Source of the DNA: Pseudomonadota bacterium
Lineage (GTDB): Bacteria; Pseudomonadota; Alphaproteobacteria; Rhizobiales; Rhizobiaceae
DNA: 64,000 nt
Direction of reading: 5' to 3'
Assembly: GCA_023390055.1 (NCBI GenBank)
Contig: JAEWDP010000082.1
Location: 1-64,000 of the forward strand
The position numbers and the translations under genes were made by a program. The notes under the pieces are model-generated. The model had not been told where the DNA came from and did no database searches. It worked only from the letters and a program-made list of their open reading frames with translations. Of this stretch, positions 1-8,312 are shown one piece after another; the stretch's first letter is position 1, and every line of letters begins with the position of its first letter.

Positions 1-1
1 G

Positions 2-88
2 CGTGGGCTTGATCACTTCAAGGCTTATGTCTGGTCCTCAGTGCTTGCCTACAATCTTGCACTCTTTGGTCGTCTCAGAACGACCTGA
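2..88 (+). pseudogene. C-terminal tail of a transposase-like protein, cut by the window edge
   Basis: An open frame enters from the left edge and ends at a TGA after 28 residues. The tail is RGLDHFKAYVWSSVLAYNLA followed by LFGRLRTT. This pattern (a DHFKAYV stretch, then a short run of small and aliphatic residues ending in an Arg-rich tail) resembles the C-termini of DDE-type IS transposases. The family cannot be named from so little. It may be an intact gene continuing to the left rather than a fragment. No inverted repeat could be assigned because the other end is outside the window. Confidence 0.45.
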
Positions 89-340
89 CGCCTCATTACC
101 TGCAACGCATCAATGACTGGGACGCCGGCATGCCGCAGCATGCACTTCTCATGGCTCAACTTGCGCAAAAATCGCCTTCCACCAGAATATGCCGCCGTAA
201 CCTGCGGTCACGACGACCAGAATTGGCAAATCGCTGGATCACGAGCTTCGCAAAGCACGAAAAGCAGCCGTTTATGGATGGACACTAGACTAGGTGACAG
301 CGTATCGCTCAGACAACCGCAATGTTGCTTAGTAACGACG
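89..340. other. Intergenic region, nothing recognised
   Basis: The 252 bases lie between the transposase-like tail and the stop codon of the glutamate-synthase-like gene. I see no convincing coding frame, terminator or repeat. It may contain the right end of an insertion element. Confidence 0.4.
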
Positions 341-2011
341 CTAGACCATCGCCCGGAGGTCCGGTTTGACTTTCCTGCGCGAGGCAAAAGGGCCAAAAGG
401 GATTTCAGGTGGCGCAAAATTGTCTGCCGTAGAGCGATCCCAACGATCATACCATTTTGCGAGTTCAGGAATTTCGTCACCGGAGAGGAGGAAACCTTCA
501 GGCAGATAGGGATACGCTTCATTTCCGTCGAGGAACTGGTTGTCCGATTTACGGAACATGAAGTGGTATGGCATGAAGTCTCGCGGATCATTAAGCCCTG
601 CAGCACCGGCAATTTCACTCAGGGCCAGCATCGTGTTTCGATGAAACCGTGCCACGCGATCACTCTTGTCGCCGACGTCAATCGCGAGTTGGCGGACAGG
701 ATCCTGCGTCGCGATACCGACGGGGCATTTGTTGGTATGGCACGCCTGCGCTTGAATACAACCTACAGCAAACATGAAGCCTCTTGCGGAATTGCACCAG
801 TCGGCACCGAGAGCAAGGGCGCGCGCAATGTCGAATGCAGAGATGATTTTTCCAGCTGCGCCCAGCCGGATTTCATCCCGGATACCGGTCCCTCGCAAAG
901 CATTATGTACAAAGGTCAGCCCATCAAGCATCGGCATGCCGACACGGTTGGCGAACTCTACCGGGGCAGCGCCGGTGCCACCTTCCGCACCATCGATCAC
1001 GATGAAGTCCGGTTTGATTCCTGTTTTCAGCATTGCCTTGACCATACCCAGAAACTCGCGGCGATGACCAATGCAGAGCTTGAAGCCAATGGGCTTACCC
1101 CCAGACAGGTCTCGAAGTCGAGCCACAAACTCCATCAGGCCGATGGGAGTGGAGAATGTACTGTGGGCAGACGGAGAGATGCAGTCCATCCCCATGGGAA
1201 TACCACGCGCATCTGCAATTTCGGGTGAGATCTTTGACGCAGGCAGCATGCCGCCGTGACCCGGCTTTGCGCCTTGGCTAAGTTTGATCTCGATCATCTT
1301 TATTTGTGGATCTGCTGCAAGGGTGGTGAACTTCTCCTCAGAGAAGCTGCCGTCATTGTTACGGCATCCGAAATAGCCAGACGCGACCTGATAAATCAGA
1401 TCGCCGCCGCCCTCGCGGTGGTAGCGACTGATACCGCCTTCACCAGTATCATGGGCGAATCCACCTTTTTTAGCACCACGGTTCAAAGCCGAGATCGCAT
1501 TCCCGGAGAGGGCGCCGAAGCTCATGGCGGAGATGTTGTAGAGGCTTGCGTCGTAGGGCTGGCGACATGCGCTACCGCCGATACGAACGCGAAAGTCGAA
1601 GTTCGCAATATGTGTTGGAGCCGCCGAATGGGTCAGCCATGCGTAGCCTGCGCCATAGACATTCTCGATCGTACCGAACGGCCTCTTGTCCTCTACGCCC
1701 TTGGCGCGCTGATAAACCAGACCACGTGCCTGGCGGCTGAAGGGAACCTCTTCGTGGTCACCTTCGATCATATACTGCCGGATCTCCGGACGTATGCTTT
1801 CCATCAAGAAACGGATATGGCCGATAATGGGATAGTTTCTGAGAATCGAATGTCGCTTCTGTCTTAGGTCATAGATGCCGAGAAGAGCGAGGGGGACAAG
1901 AAGTGCCGCTGGGAACCCCCAAAGGGGGCTTGCGAGAAAACTTCCTGCTAGTGCTATGATAGCTGCAAACAAGACGAGGATGAAGATTGCATAGCGCTGA
2001 TGAATGATCAT
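341..2011 (-). CDS. FMN-binding glutamate synthase-like protein (GltB domain 2), membrane anchored
   Basis: The 556-residue protein belongs to the stand-alone glutamate synthase domain family (FMN-binding (beta/alpha)8 barrel). Two hydrophobic segments at about residues 7-45 (IFILVLFAAIIALAG, then FPAALLVPLALLG) suggest an N-terminal membrane anchor. The barrel follows, with GAKPGHGGMLP, the GAEGGTGAAP flavin/phosphate loop and, near the C-terminus, a Cys cluster (GCIQAQACHTNKCPVG) that in glutamate synthase holds a 3Fe-4S cluster. There is no N-terminal amidotransferase domain, so ammonia-dependent or other redox chemistry is likely and the true substrate is unknown. The start at 2011 is chosen over a longer frame because GGAA precedes the ATG and the membrane segment begins at once. 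Confidence 0.85.
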   Translation of the reverse strand: MIIHQRYAIFILVLFAAIIALAGSFLASPLWGFPAALLVPLALLGIYDLRQKRHSILRNYPIIGHIRFLMESIRPEIRQYMIEGDHEEVPFSRQARGLVYQRAKGVEDKRPFGTIENVYGAGYAWLTHSAAPTHIANFDFRVRIGGSACRQPYDASLYNISAMSFGALSGNAISALNRGAKKGGFAHDTGEGGISRYHREGGGDLIYQVASGYFGCRNNDGSFSEEKFTTLAADPQIKMIEIKLSQGAKPGHGGMLPASKISPEIADARGIPMGMDCISPSAHSTFSTPIGLMEFVARLRDLSGGKPIGFKLCIGHRREFLGMVKAMLKTGIKPDFIVIDGAEGGTGAAPVEFANRVGMPMLDGLTFVHNALRGTGIRDEIRLGAAGKIISAFDIARALALGADWCNSARGFMFAVGCIQAQACHTNKCPVGIATQDPVRQLAIDVGDKSDRVARFHRNTMLALSEIAGAAGLNDPRDFMPYHFMFRKSDNQFLDGNEAYPYLPEGFLLSGDEIPELAKWYDRWDRSTADNFAPPEIPFGPFASRRKVKPDLRAMV

Positions 2012-2236
2012 GTTCGTTCCATTTTGTCTTTGACAGCCGTGTATGTGACCTGCCTGTCCGCATAACAACTGCCGACCCTTTGGTCACATTTGCGGGCCCG
2101 ATATGCAACCGCAATCATCATTGGACGGATCAGATTGTCATGATGCGTGAGCAAATCGATGGAGACTTGGATCCCGACGTTGTCAAAAGATGAACATAGT
2201 GTTGGAGCGGAAGGAATTCATCGACCTTCTACCCTC

Positions 2237-3262
2237 TTAGGGGTCCGGGCAGTTTTCTCTAATATATATGTCGAAGGGTGTATAATGTGGAAAGCGCGGA
2301 TCAACGGCCGACCGGTGAAAATGATGTTCTAATGTCTCAAGTGCTCGCTGCGCTTCCAGTCGTGGGTTCTGATCGATGACAGCATCGAGGATGCCATCAC
2401 GAAGCAATTGCCGGCGATTGGGCGTCAGTTCATGAGTGATAAATGTAATCTTGGTCGCAAGTCCCATCCTCTGGATTGCCGTTGAAATTGCCGAGTTTCC
2501 CGCTGACAGGTTATAAATGCCTTTTACTTGCGGCTGGTCTCTCAACGCCAACGATACGAGCTCTCCAGCTCTGCCCGCGTCTTCCTCGGTCTCAAGGACG
2601 ACGGCAATGTTGCAGGTTGGAAAATGATCACGCAAAACAGAGCGAAAACCCATCTCGCGCTCTTCATGACCTGCAAGACGGAACATTCCCAAGACGATTA
2701 TGAGCTCTCCGCCCGACGGACCGAGAAAACGCCCCATCAACTCTCCCGCAACGCGCCCCATCTGTCGATTGTCGGGTCCGACATAGGAAATTCTCCCGCA
2801 ATTGGGAATGTCCGTCACCATCGTGATTATCGCAATATTGTTGGCGACGCCTCGTAACGCATCGGCAAGACTGGGTTCGTTGGGTGCAACGATAATCAAT
2901 CCGTCATATGATCGGGAAATCTCGTTGATCCTAGTGCGTGTAGCTTTGGTGTCGGTAACGTCTATGTAGTGTAAGAAGTTCGTAACTCGGCGTTCCGCCA
3001 ACGAATGGTTGAGTTCATTGAATGTGTCACGCAGCTCCTCGTAAAAAGGATTGTTTGGTGATTGCATCATGACCGCAATTCGCAATTGACGAAGGTGGTT
3101 GCGATAGATGTGCCGGTCAAGGTTTAGTCGACGTGCCCACTCAACAACCTTTGCCTCGGCTGCTGGAGATACGCTGCCGCGCCGATTCACAACCCTGTCT
3201 ACTGTTGAAATACTGACGCCGGCAGCTTTTGCAATGTCATTAATCGTGGTTTTGTTGCTCAT
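2237..3262 (-). CDS. LacI-family transcriptional regulator of the inositol-type operon
   Basis: The 341-residue protein opens with a LacI-type helix-turn-helix (TTINDIAKAAGVSISTVDRV, residues about 3-23). A periplasmic-binding-protein-like effector domain follows (FYEELRDTF, the GLIIVAPNEPS and ITMVTDIP segments, YVGPDNRQMG). It is divergent from the IolE-like gene, with about 110 bases between the two start codons, so it probably controls that operon and may autoregulate. The effector is likely an inositol or related sugar intermediate (inference). The start at 3262 places the HTH at residue 3. A longer frame would overlap the neighbouring gene's leader. Confidence 0.88.
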   Translation of the reverse strand: MSNKTTINDIAKAAGVSISTVDRVVNRRGSVSPAAEAKVVEWARRLNLDRHIYRNHLRQLRIAVMMQSPNNPFYEELRDTFNELNHSLAERRVTNFLHYIDVTDTKATRTRINEISRSYDGLIIVAPNEPSLADALRGVANNIAIITMVTDIPNCGRISYVGPDNRQMGRVAGELMGRFLGPSGGELIIVLGMFRLAGHEEREMGFRSVLRDHFPTCNIAVVLETEEDAGRAGELVSLALRDQPQVKGIYNLSAGNSAISTAIQRMGLATKITFITHELTPNRRQLLRDGILDAVIDQNPRLEAQRALETLEHHFHRSAVDPRFPHYTPFDIYIRENCPDP

Positions 3263-3373
3263 ATCAATACTGAAGGTTTCTCTTCCGGGAGTTTGAAGGT
3301 TTCCCTTCAAAAATCAACTCAACAGCGCGAAAGCTCTCTTCTAATATCCCGTGCGGAAGAGGTGGAGGGAGCC

Positions 3374-4297
3374 ATGGACAATTCGAGTGCAGCCGTTGCT
3401 GTGCAAACGCGAGTGCGCCTCGGCGTAAGTCCGTTGTCCTGGGTCAACGAAGTCCTGGTGGATTTTGGAGATGGCACGGATCCAGAGCAATGCATGTCAG
3501 AGGCAATGACCTCTGGTTTCACCGGCGTCGAACTGAGCAGGATCTTTCCCCGAGATGCATCGGCCCTAACCCGATTGTTGCGACGCCATCGGCTTGCCCT
3601 GGTGTCCGGATGGTATAGTGGGGCCCTCGCTGACCGATCAGTCAATACAGAAATTGATGCAGTCAAAGATCATGCGAGTTTGCTGAAAGCCTGTGGTTCG
3701 TCCGTCATGGTTTATGGTGAATGCGGACGGATACCGACGAATCCGTTGGATACAGCCATGTCCTCTCGCCATACGCTAGATGCGGACGAATGGACGGATT
3801 ATGGTGCTCGCCTAACCGACTTTGCTGAGCGACTACACGACGAGTTTGGCCTCAGCCTGGCCTATCACCATCATCTGATGACGGTTGTGGAAACGCTGGA
3901 CGAAATACGCGCGCTCATGAAGGCAACTGGCCCGGCTGTTGGGTTGTTGCTTGATACCGGCCATGCGTTTGCTGCTGGATTTGATTACGCCAAACTCATA
4001 TTGGAATATGGATCGCGTATAAATCATATTCATCTCAAGGACGTTCGCGCTAATGTGCTCGCTGACGTTCGGAAAAGCGACTTCTCCTTCAATAATGCTG
4101 TTCGTGCGGGAATGTTTGGTGTCCCGGGGGATGGTGCCGTTGACTACGCGCCGCTGGCGAAGTTCCTTGCGCAAGGCAGCTACTGCGGATGGCTTGTGGT
4201 CGAAGCCGAACAGGATCCCACACAGGCGCCGCCGGCCGAAACCGTGAAACGAGCTTTTGATTTTTCTTGCAAGCATATTTTGAAATCGACCCTCTAG
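3374..4297 (+). CDS. iolE: Inosose dehydratase-like sugar phosphate isomerase/epimerase family protein
   Basis: The 307-residue TIM-barrel protein resembles myo-inosose-2 dehydratase, which dehydrates 2-keto-myo-inositol to 3D-(3,5/4)-trihydroxycyclohexane-1,2-dione. Family signatures include GVSPLSWVNEV at the N-terminus, GFTGVELSR, SGWYSGAL, AYHHHLMTVVE, LLLDTGHAF and INHIHLKDVR; the Glu, Asp and His residues in these segments are the likely metal ligands. The ATG at 3374 is preceded by GGAGGGA, which decides the start over an upstream in-frame ATG. It is first in an operon with two dehydrogenases, an SDR and a sugar importer. The later pathway genes (iolC, iolD, iolB, iolA) are not in the window. 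Confidence 0.82.
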   Translation: MDNSSAAVAVQTRVRLGVSPLSWVNEVLVDFGDGTDPEQCMSEAMTSGFTGVELSRIFPRDASALTRLLRRHRLALVSGWYSGALADRSVNTEIDAVKDHASLLKACGSSVMVYGECGRIPTNPLDTAMSSRHTLDADEWTDYGARLTDFAERLHDEFGLSLAYHHHLMTVVETLDEIRALMKATGPAVGLLLDTGHAFAAGFDYAKLILEYGSRINHIHLKDVRANVLADVRKSDFSFNNAVRAGMFGVPGDGAVDYAPLAKFLAQGSYCGWLVVEAEQDPTQAPPAETVKRAFDFSCKHILKSTL

Positions 4298-4313
4298 AAA
4301 GCATGAAGATCAG

Positions 4314-5489
4314 ATGAACAGCAGAAAATTGAACATTGGTTTGATAGGTTCAGGCTTCATGGGGCAGGCGCATGCCGACGCATTCAGACGCGCTGCCCTT
4401 CTCTACCGCGACCTCCCGGCTATTCCGGTATTGCATACGCTTGCTGATGCAACACAGGAGCTTGCAGAGGAGGCCGCTCGACGCTTCGGTTTTATCGAGG
4501 CAACCGACGATTGGTGCTCAATGGTTACCGATCCGAGGATTGATATTATTGACATTACCACGCCGAATGGGCTGCATTTTGAGATGGCCATGTCCGCAAT
4601 AATGGCGGGAAAACATGTCTATTGCGAAAAACCGCTTACGGTAAGGCTGGAGGATGCAAGAGCATTGACAGAAGCTGCGGAGGAACGCGGGGTCAAAACT
4701 ATGGTTGCCTTCAATAATTTGAAAACACCGGCAGCATTGTTGGCCAAGAGGTTGATTGAACGGGGAGATATTGGCGCACCAACCCGTTTTCGTGGCTGGT
4801 TTGATCAGGGGTTCTTCAATGACCCCGAATTGCCCTGGAGCTGGCGGTGTTCGCAAGATCAGGCGGGGTCAGGTTCCCTCGGGGATCTTGGTTCTCACGT
4901 GATCAGCGTTGCACAGTTTCTGATGGGTGACGTCGAAAGTGTTTCAGGTCAGGAGCAGACGTTTTTCAAGACCCGACCTGCGCCAGGTACCGGATCTGGT
5001 TATCGGGCCAGCGTAGATGCCAAGGCTGCGCGCCTTGCGGTGGAAAATGAAGACCAGTTCCAGTCGCTTGTGCGCTTTGCCAATGGCGCAGCCGGGACGA
5101 TCGAATCCTCGCGCATTGCCGCCGGCAAGATATTTGGCATCTACTGGGAAGTGTCCGGAACGGAAGGCACGCTTGTCATGGATGGCGAACGGTTCAACGA
5201 GTTGAAAATTGCTCGATACAGTGATGAAAAACATGACCGGGGCTTCAAGACAGTTCTTGCCGGGAGTCAGGTTGAACAGTTCAATGGCTTCTTCGGATTT
5301 GATTTTGCGGGTGGTGGCCTTGGATATTTCGACATCAAGGTTATCGAAGTTTGCGATCTGATCAGAGGTGTCATGGGTACAGGTTGTTTTCCGGACTTCC
5401 GCTTCGGATTTGAAAACCAGCAGATAATCACTGCGATGGTAAAGTCTGCCTCTGAGGATCGCCGTGTCAGAATTGGAGATCTTGCATGA
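4314..5489 (+). CDS. Gfo/Idh/MocA-family NAD(P)-dependent oxidoreductase
   Basis: The 391-residue protein has an N-terminal Rossmann fold (IGLIGSGFMGQAHADAF), the family's catalytic EKPLT motif near residue 105 (HVYCEKPLTV), and a C-terminal alpha/beta domain with LGDLGSHVI, where His is the usual catalytic residue. It probably oxidises a cyclitol or sugar hydroxyl. It follows the IolE-like gene by 16 bases and overlaps the next dehydrogenase by 4 bases, so it is cotranscribed. Candidates are scyllo-inositol dehydrogenase or a sugar-acid dehydrogenase; the sequence alone does not decide. Confidence 0.85.
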   Translation: MNSRKLNIGLIGSGFMGQAHADAFRRAALLYRDLPAIPVLHTLADATQELAEEAARRFGFIEATDDWCSMVTDPRIDIIDITTPNGLHFEMAMSAIMAGKHVYCEKPLTVRLEDARALTEAAEERGVKTMVAFNNLKTPAALLAKRLIERGDIGAPTRFRGWFDQGFFNDPELPWSWRCSQDQAGSGSLGDLGSHVISVAQFLMGDVESVSGQEQTFFKTRPAPGTGSGYRASVDAKAARLAVENEDQFQSLVRFANGAAGTIESSRIAAGKIFGIYWEVSGTEGTLVMDGERFNELKIARYSDEKHDRGFKTVLAGSQVEQFNGFFGFDFAGGGLGYFDIKVIEVCDLIRGVMGTGCFPDFRFGFENQQIITAMVKSASEDRRVRIGDLA

Positions 5490-6499
5490 TCGGGGTCGCT
5501 ATCATGGGGGCAGGGCGCATGGCAAAGGTCCATGCGGCATCCATCATTGCAGCGGGCGCCCATATTGTCATGATCTATGACCCAGTGGAGGAGATGGCAG
5601 TAGAGTTTGCGGCCAGGATGGGTGCGCGTATTGCTGCCAGCCCGTCCGATGCAATGGCCGATCCGGCCGTAGATGCGATCATGATAGCAGCATCCTCAGA
5701 CAGGCATGTTGAACTGTTGTATGAAGCCGTGAGAACAGGTAAGCCGGTCTTATGCGAGAAGCCATTGGCTTCCAGCTACGAGGCAAGCCGTGAGTTTATC
5801 ATAAGGGTTGGCGAAGAGGCTGCACGTAAAGTTTTTCTCGGCTTCAATCGCCGCTTTGACCGTGGGCATGCGTCCGTACGTGAAGGTTTACATTCCGGCC
5901 GAATTGGCCGACTCGAGCAATTGATAATCACCAGCCGTGATCCGTTTCCACCGCCACTGGACTATGTGCCCCGTTCAGGCGGTTTGTTCCGCGACATGAT
6001 GGTTCACGACTTTGACATGGCATGTTCACTCGTGCGTAGAAAGATGGTTTCGATCACCGCACATGGCTCGTCAATCATTGATCCCGAGATTGGCAAACTT
6101 GGAGATGTTGATACGGCAAGCGTAACGATGCTTTCGGAAGACGGAACCATCATTACCATCTTGAATTCACGCCGGTGCGCATTCGGATTTGACCAGCGCA
6201 TAGAAGCTTTCGGTGCTGATGGCATGCTCGTGTCGGAAAATCCACGTCAATCCGGGCTTATGTCCTATACCAGAGATGAGCCAGGCACGGCTGCTCCAAT
6301 TCTGGAATTTTTCATGGAGCGCTATGGCCAGTCCTACACGGCTGAAATCCGGATGTTCCTTGAATGTGCACGCGAGGGCAGTGATATGCCGGTGAATGCC
6401 ATGGATGGCTTGATGGCGGCCTATCTTGCAGAAGCGGCAACAGCTTCTTTAAGGAAGGGCAGGACCGTTCATCTTGTCAGTCTGGACCAGGAGTTCTGA
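5486..6499 (+). CDS. iolG: Inositol 2-dehydrogenase-like oxidoreductase (IolG type)
   Basis: The 337-residue Gfo/Idh/MocA enzyme matches the inositol 2-dehydrogenase pattern: GAGRMAKVHA nucleotide loop, EKPLAS with the catalytic Lys at residue 92, FNRRFDRG, TSRDPFPPP, and SGGLFRDMMVHDFDMA with Asp170 and His174 in the positions of the catalytic Asp/His pair. It would oxidise myo-inositol to 2-keto-myo-inositol, the substrate of the IolE-like dehydratase in the same operon. It overlaps the upstream dehydrogenase by 4 bases. A related cyclitol or sugar remains possible as the real substrate. Confidence 0.82.
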   Translation: MIGVAIMGAGRMAKVHAASIIAAGAHIVMIYDPVEEMAVEFAARMGARIAASPSDAMADPAVDAIMIAASSDRHVELLYEAVRTGKPVLCEKPLASSYEASREFIIRVGEEAARKVFLGFNRRFDRGHASVREGLHSGRIGRLEQLIITSRDPFPPPLDYVPRSGGLFRDMMVHDFDMACSLVRRKMVSITAHGSSIIDPEIGKLGDVDTASVTMLSEDGTIITILNSRRCAFGFDQRIEAFGADGMLVSENPRQSGLMSYTRDEPGTAAPILEFFMERYGQSYTAEIRMFLECAREGSDMPVNAMDGLMAAYLAEAATASLRKGRTVHLVSLDQEF

Positions 6500-6500
6500 G

Positions 6501-7295
6501 ATGATCGATCTCAATACACGCCATAAGAATACGGCCGCTGTCGTGACTGGTGGTGCGCAGGGCGTCGGACTTGCCATTTCGCGTCAACTTGTTGCCGAGG
6601 GATGTCGTAAGGTGATGCTGGCTGGACGTGATGAAGAGAAGGGAAAGAACGCGGTAGCGGAACTCTCCGCCATGGGAGCAGACGCAGCTTTCATTCCAAT
6701 CAACCTCGAGAATGTGCAGGCATGCCTGGATCTGATTGACGCCTCGGTGGCCCGGTTCGGTACGATCAATGCCTTGGTCAATGCCGCTGCACTTGGTGCG
6801 CGTGGTTCACTTACGAATACTACAGCTGAACTCTGGGACAGGATGTTTGCGACAAACGCGCGTGCGCCCTTCTTCCTTATGCAGGGTTTTGTCAAACATC
6901 GTCAACATCAGGGCGGCGGCGGATCGATCGTCAATATCCTGTCTCAATGCGTGCATTGTGGCCAGTCATATCTGGCTGCCTACTCAGCTTCAAAGGGTGC
7001 ATTGGCAACCCTGACAAAGAATGTGGCTAATGCCCATCGTTTTGATAGGGTGCGCTGCAATGCAATTTTGCCAGGCTGGATGGATACACCCGGTGAAGAC
7101 AGTACACAGCGCAAATACCATGGTGCGAGTGATGGTTGGCTTGAGCGGGCGGAACAAAAACAGCCCATGGGACAGCTTTGCAAACCACAGCAACTTGCCG
7201 GACTTGCAACCTATCTGCTTGGCGCGGATGCCGGTGTCATGACTGGCGCGCTGATCGATTACGACCAGAACATCGCGGGTTCCTATCCGGAATAG
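6501..7295 (+). CDS. Short-chain dehydrogenase/reductase
   Basis: The 264-residue classical SDR has the cofactor loop VTGGAQGVGLA near residue 15, the structural NAA motif (ALVNAAALG), a catalytic Ser in NILSQ and the YSASKGAL Tyr/Lys pair. It acts as an NAD(P)-dependent alcohol or sugar dehydrogenase. The start at 6501 follows the preceding stop by one base and has AGGAG just upstream. As the third dehydrogenase of the operon it probably handles a diastereomer or a later keto intermediate of the imported cyclitol or sugar (inference). Confidence 0.87.
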   Translation: MIDLNTRHKNTAAVVTGGAQGVGLAISRQLVAEGCRKVMLAGRDEEKGKNAVAELSAMGADAAFIPINLENVQACLDLIDASVARFGTINALVNAAALGARGSLTNTTAELWDRMFATNARAPFFLMQGFVKHRQHQGGGGSIVNILSQCVHCGQSYLAAYSASKGALATLTKNVANAHRFDRVRCNAILPGWMDTPGEDSTQRKYHGASDGWLERAEQKQPMGQLCKPQQLAGLATYLLGADAGVMTGALIDYDQNIAGSYPE

Positions 7296-7344
7296 GAGCC
7301 GGGTGCCACGCTCTTCGGAGCAAATCCTAAAGGGAGGAGAATAC

Positions 7345-8256
7345 ATGAGGAAATTATTGCTTGCAGGTATCGCCGTCGTGGCAATGGCCAGCACGGCTTA
7401 TGCCGAGCGCATTGTCATGATCACCCATACACAGGGAACAGATCCGTTCTGGCCTGTCGTAGAGCGAGGTGGTCGAGATGCCGCAAAAGCAGTCGGTGTC
7501 GAGTTCGATTACAATTTTGCTCCATCGGGCGACATGGCCGACATGGCCAATCTCATAGAGGCTGCTGCTGCAACCCAACCAGACGGTATTATCGTGTCAT
7601 TACCTGATGCAGCAGCGCTCGGGCCGGCCATCAAGGCAGCAACGGACAGTGGGATCCCCGTCATCACAATCAACTCGGGCCTTGATCATTACAAGGAAGT
7701 CGGCGCTCTGATGCATATCGGGCAACCTGAAAAGGAAGCAGGAGTGGCTGCTGGTGAACGAGCCAAGACGGAGGGCGCAACGAAGGCTCTCTGCCTTAAT
7801 CATGAGGCTTTCAATACTCAACTCGTAGCCCGTTGCGAAGGTTATTTCGAGGCCATTGGGCAGCCATTGAACATGATTGATGTTTCCAATGACGTCGCCC
7901 AGATTAAGACCCGTACCGCCGCGGCACTCCAATCCGACCCCGAGATCAATGCATTGCTTGCCGTCGGCCCGCATGTCTGCGAAGCGGCAGCAGATGCTGT
8001 TGAGGAGGTCGGGGCAACCGTAAATCTGTCCTGCTTTGACCTTACACCTGGTGTCATCAACCTGATCAAGGAGGAGCGTGTATCCTTTACGATTGACCAG
8101 CAGCAGTACCTCCAAGGCTATCTGCCGGTAGTTGTTCTGCATCTCTACAACACCAATGCTCAGATGCTGCCAGGTGCAAATATTCCATCCGGACCTGGCT
8201 TTGTCGATGTGACGAATGCTGAAGCCGTCGAAGCGCTGGCGGGGGTCACGCGCTGA
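7345..8256 (+). CDS. Sugar ABC transporter substrate-binding protein (periplasmic)
   Basis: The 303-residue protein has a Sec signal peptide (KLLLAGIAVVAMASTAYAE, cleavage about residue 20) and a class-B sugar-binding fold (VMITHTQGTDPFWPVVERG, DGIIVSLPDAAALGPAI, GIPVITINSGLDH). The arrangement binding protein - permease - ATPase is that of the rhizobial fructose (FrcBCA) and inositol importers. Ligand is inferred to be a cyclitol or monosaccharide used by the upstream dehydrogenases. The start at 7345 is decided by the AAAGGGAGG ribosome site. Confidence 0.86.
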   Translation: MRKLLLAGIAVVAMASTAYAERIVMITHTQGTDPFWPVVERGGRDAAKAVGVEFDYNFAPSGDMADMANLIEAAAATQPDGIIVSLPDAAALGPAIKAATDSGIPVITINSGLDHYKEVGALMHIGQPEKEAGVAAGERAKTEGATKALCLNHEAFNTQLVARCEGYFEAIGQPLNMIDVSNDVAQIKTRTAAALQSDPEINALLAVGPHVCEAAADAVEEVGATVNLSCFDLTPGVINLIKEERVSFTIDQQQYLQGYLPVVVLHLYNTNAQMLPGANIPSGPGFVDVTNAEAVEALAGVTR

Positions 8257-8267
8257 TGACAACAGTA

Positions 8268-8292
8268 GGGGCGGCCTGAGGAAGGTCGCCCC
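8268..8292 (+). promoter_or_regulatory. Intercistronic stem-loop between binding-protein and permease genes
   Basis: GGGGCGGCCT at 8268-8277 pairs with AGGTCGCCCC at 8283-8292 (ten pairs including one G-U) around the loop GAGGA. It begins 11 bases after the binding-protein stop. There is no T-tract, so it is more likely a 3'-end stabiliser or partial attenuator than a full terminator. It would raise binding-protein message over permease message (inference from known transport operons). Confidence 0.55.
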
Positions 8293-8312
8293 ACGGAATG
8301 GGGAGCAGCGTC

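Noticed and set aside
113..1228. Long plus-strand open frame of about 370 codons
   Set aside because: It lies opposite the glutamate-synthase-like gene; its product has no family features, and the minus-strand protein has clear motifs.
1256..1867. Plus-strand frame of about 200 codons
   Set aside because: It is antisense to the flavoenzyme gene and lacks domain features.
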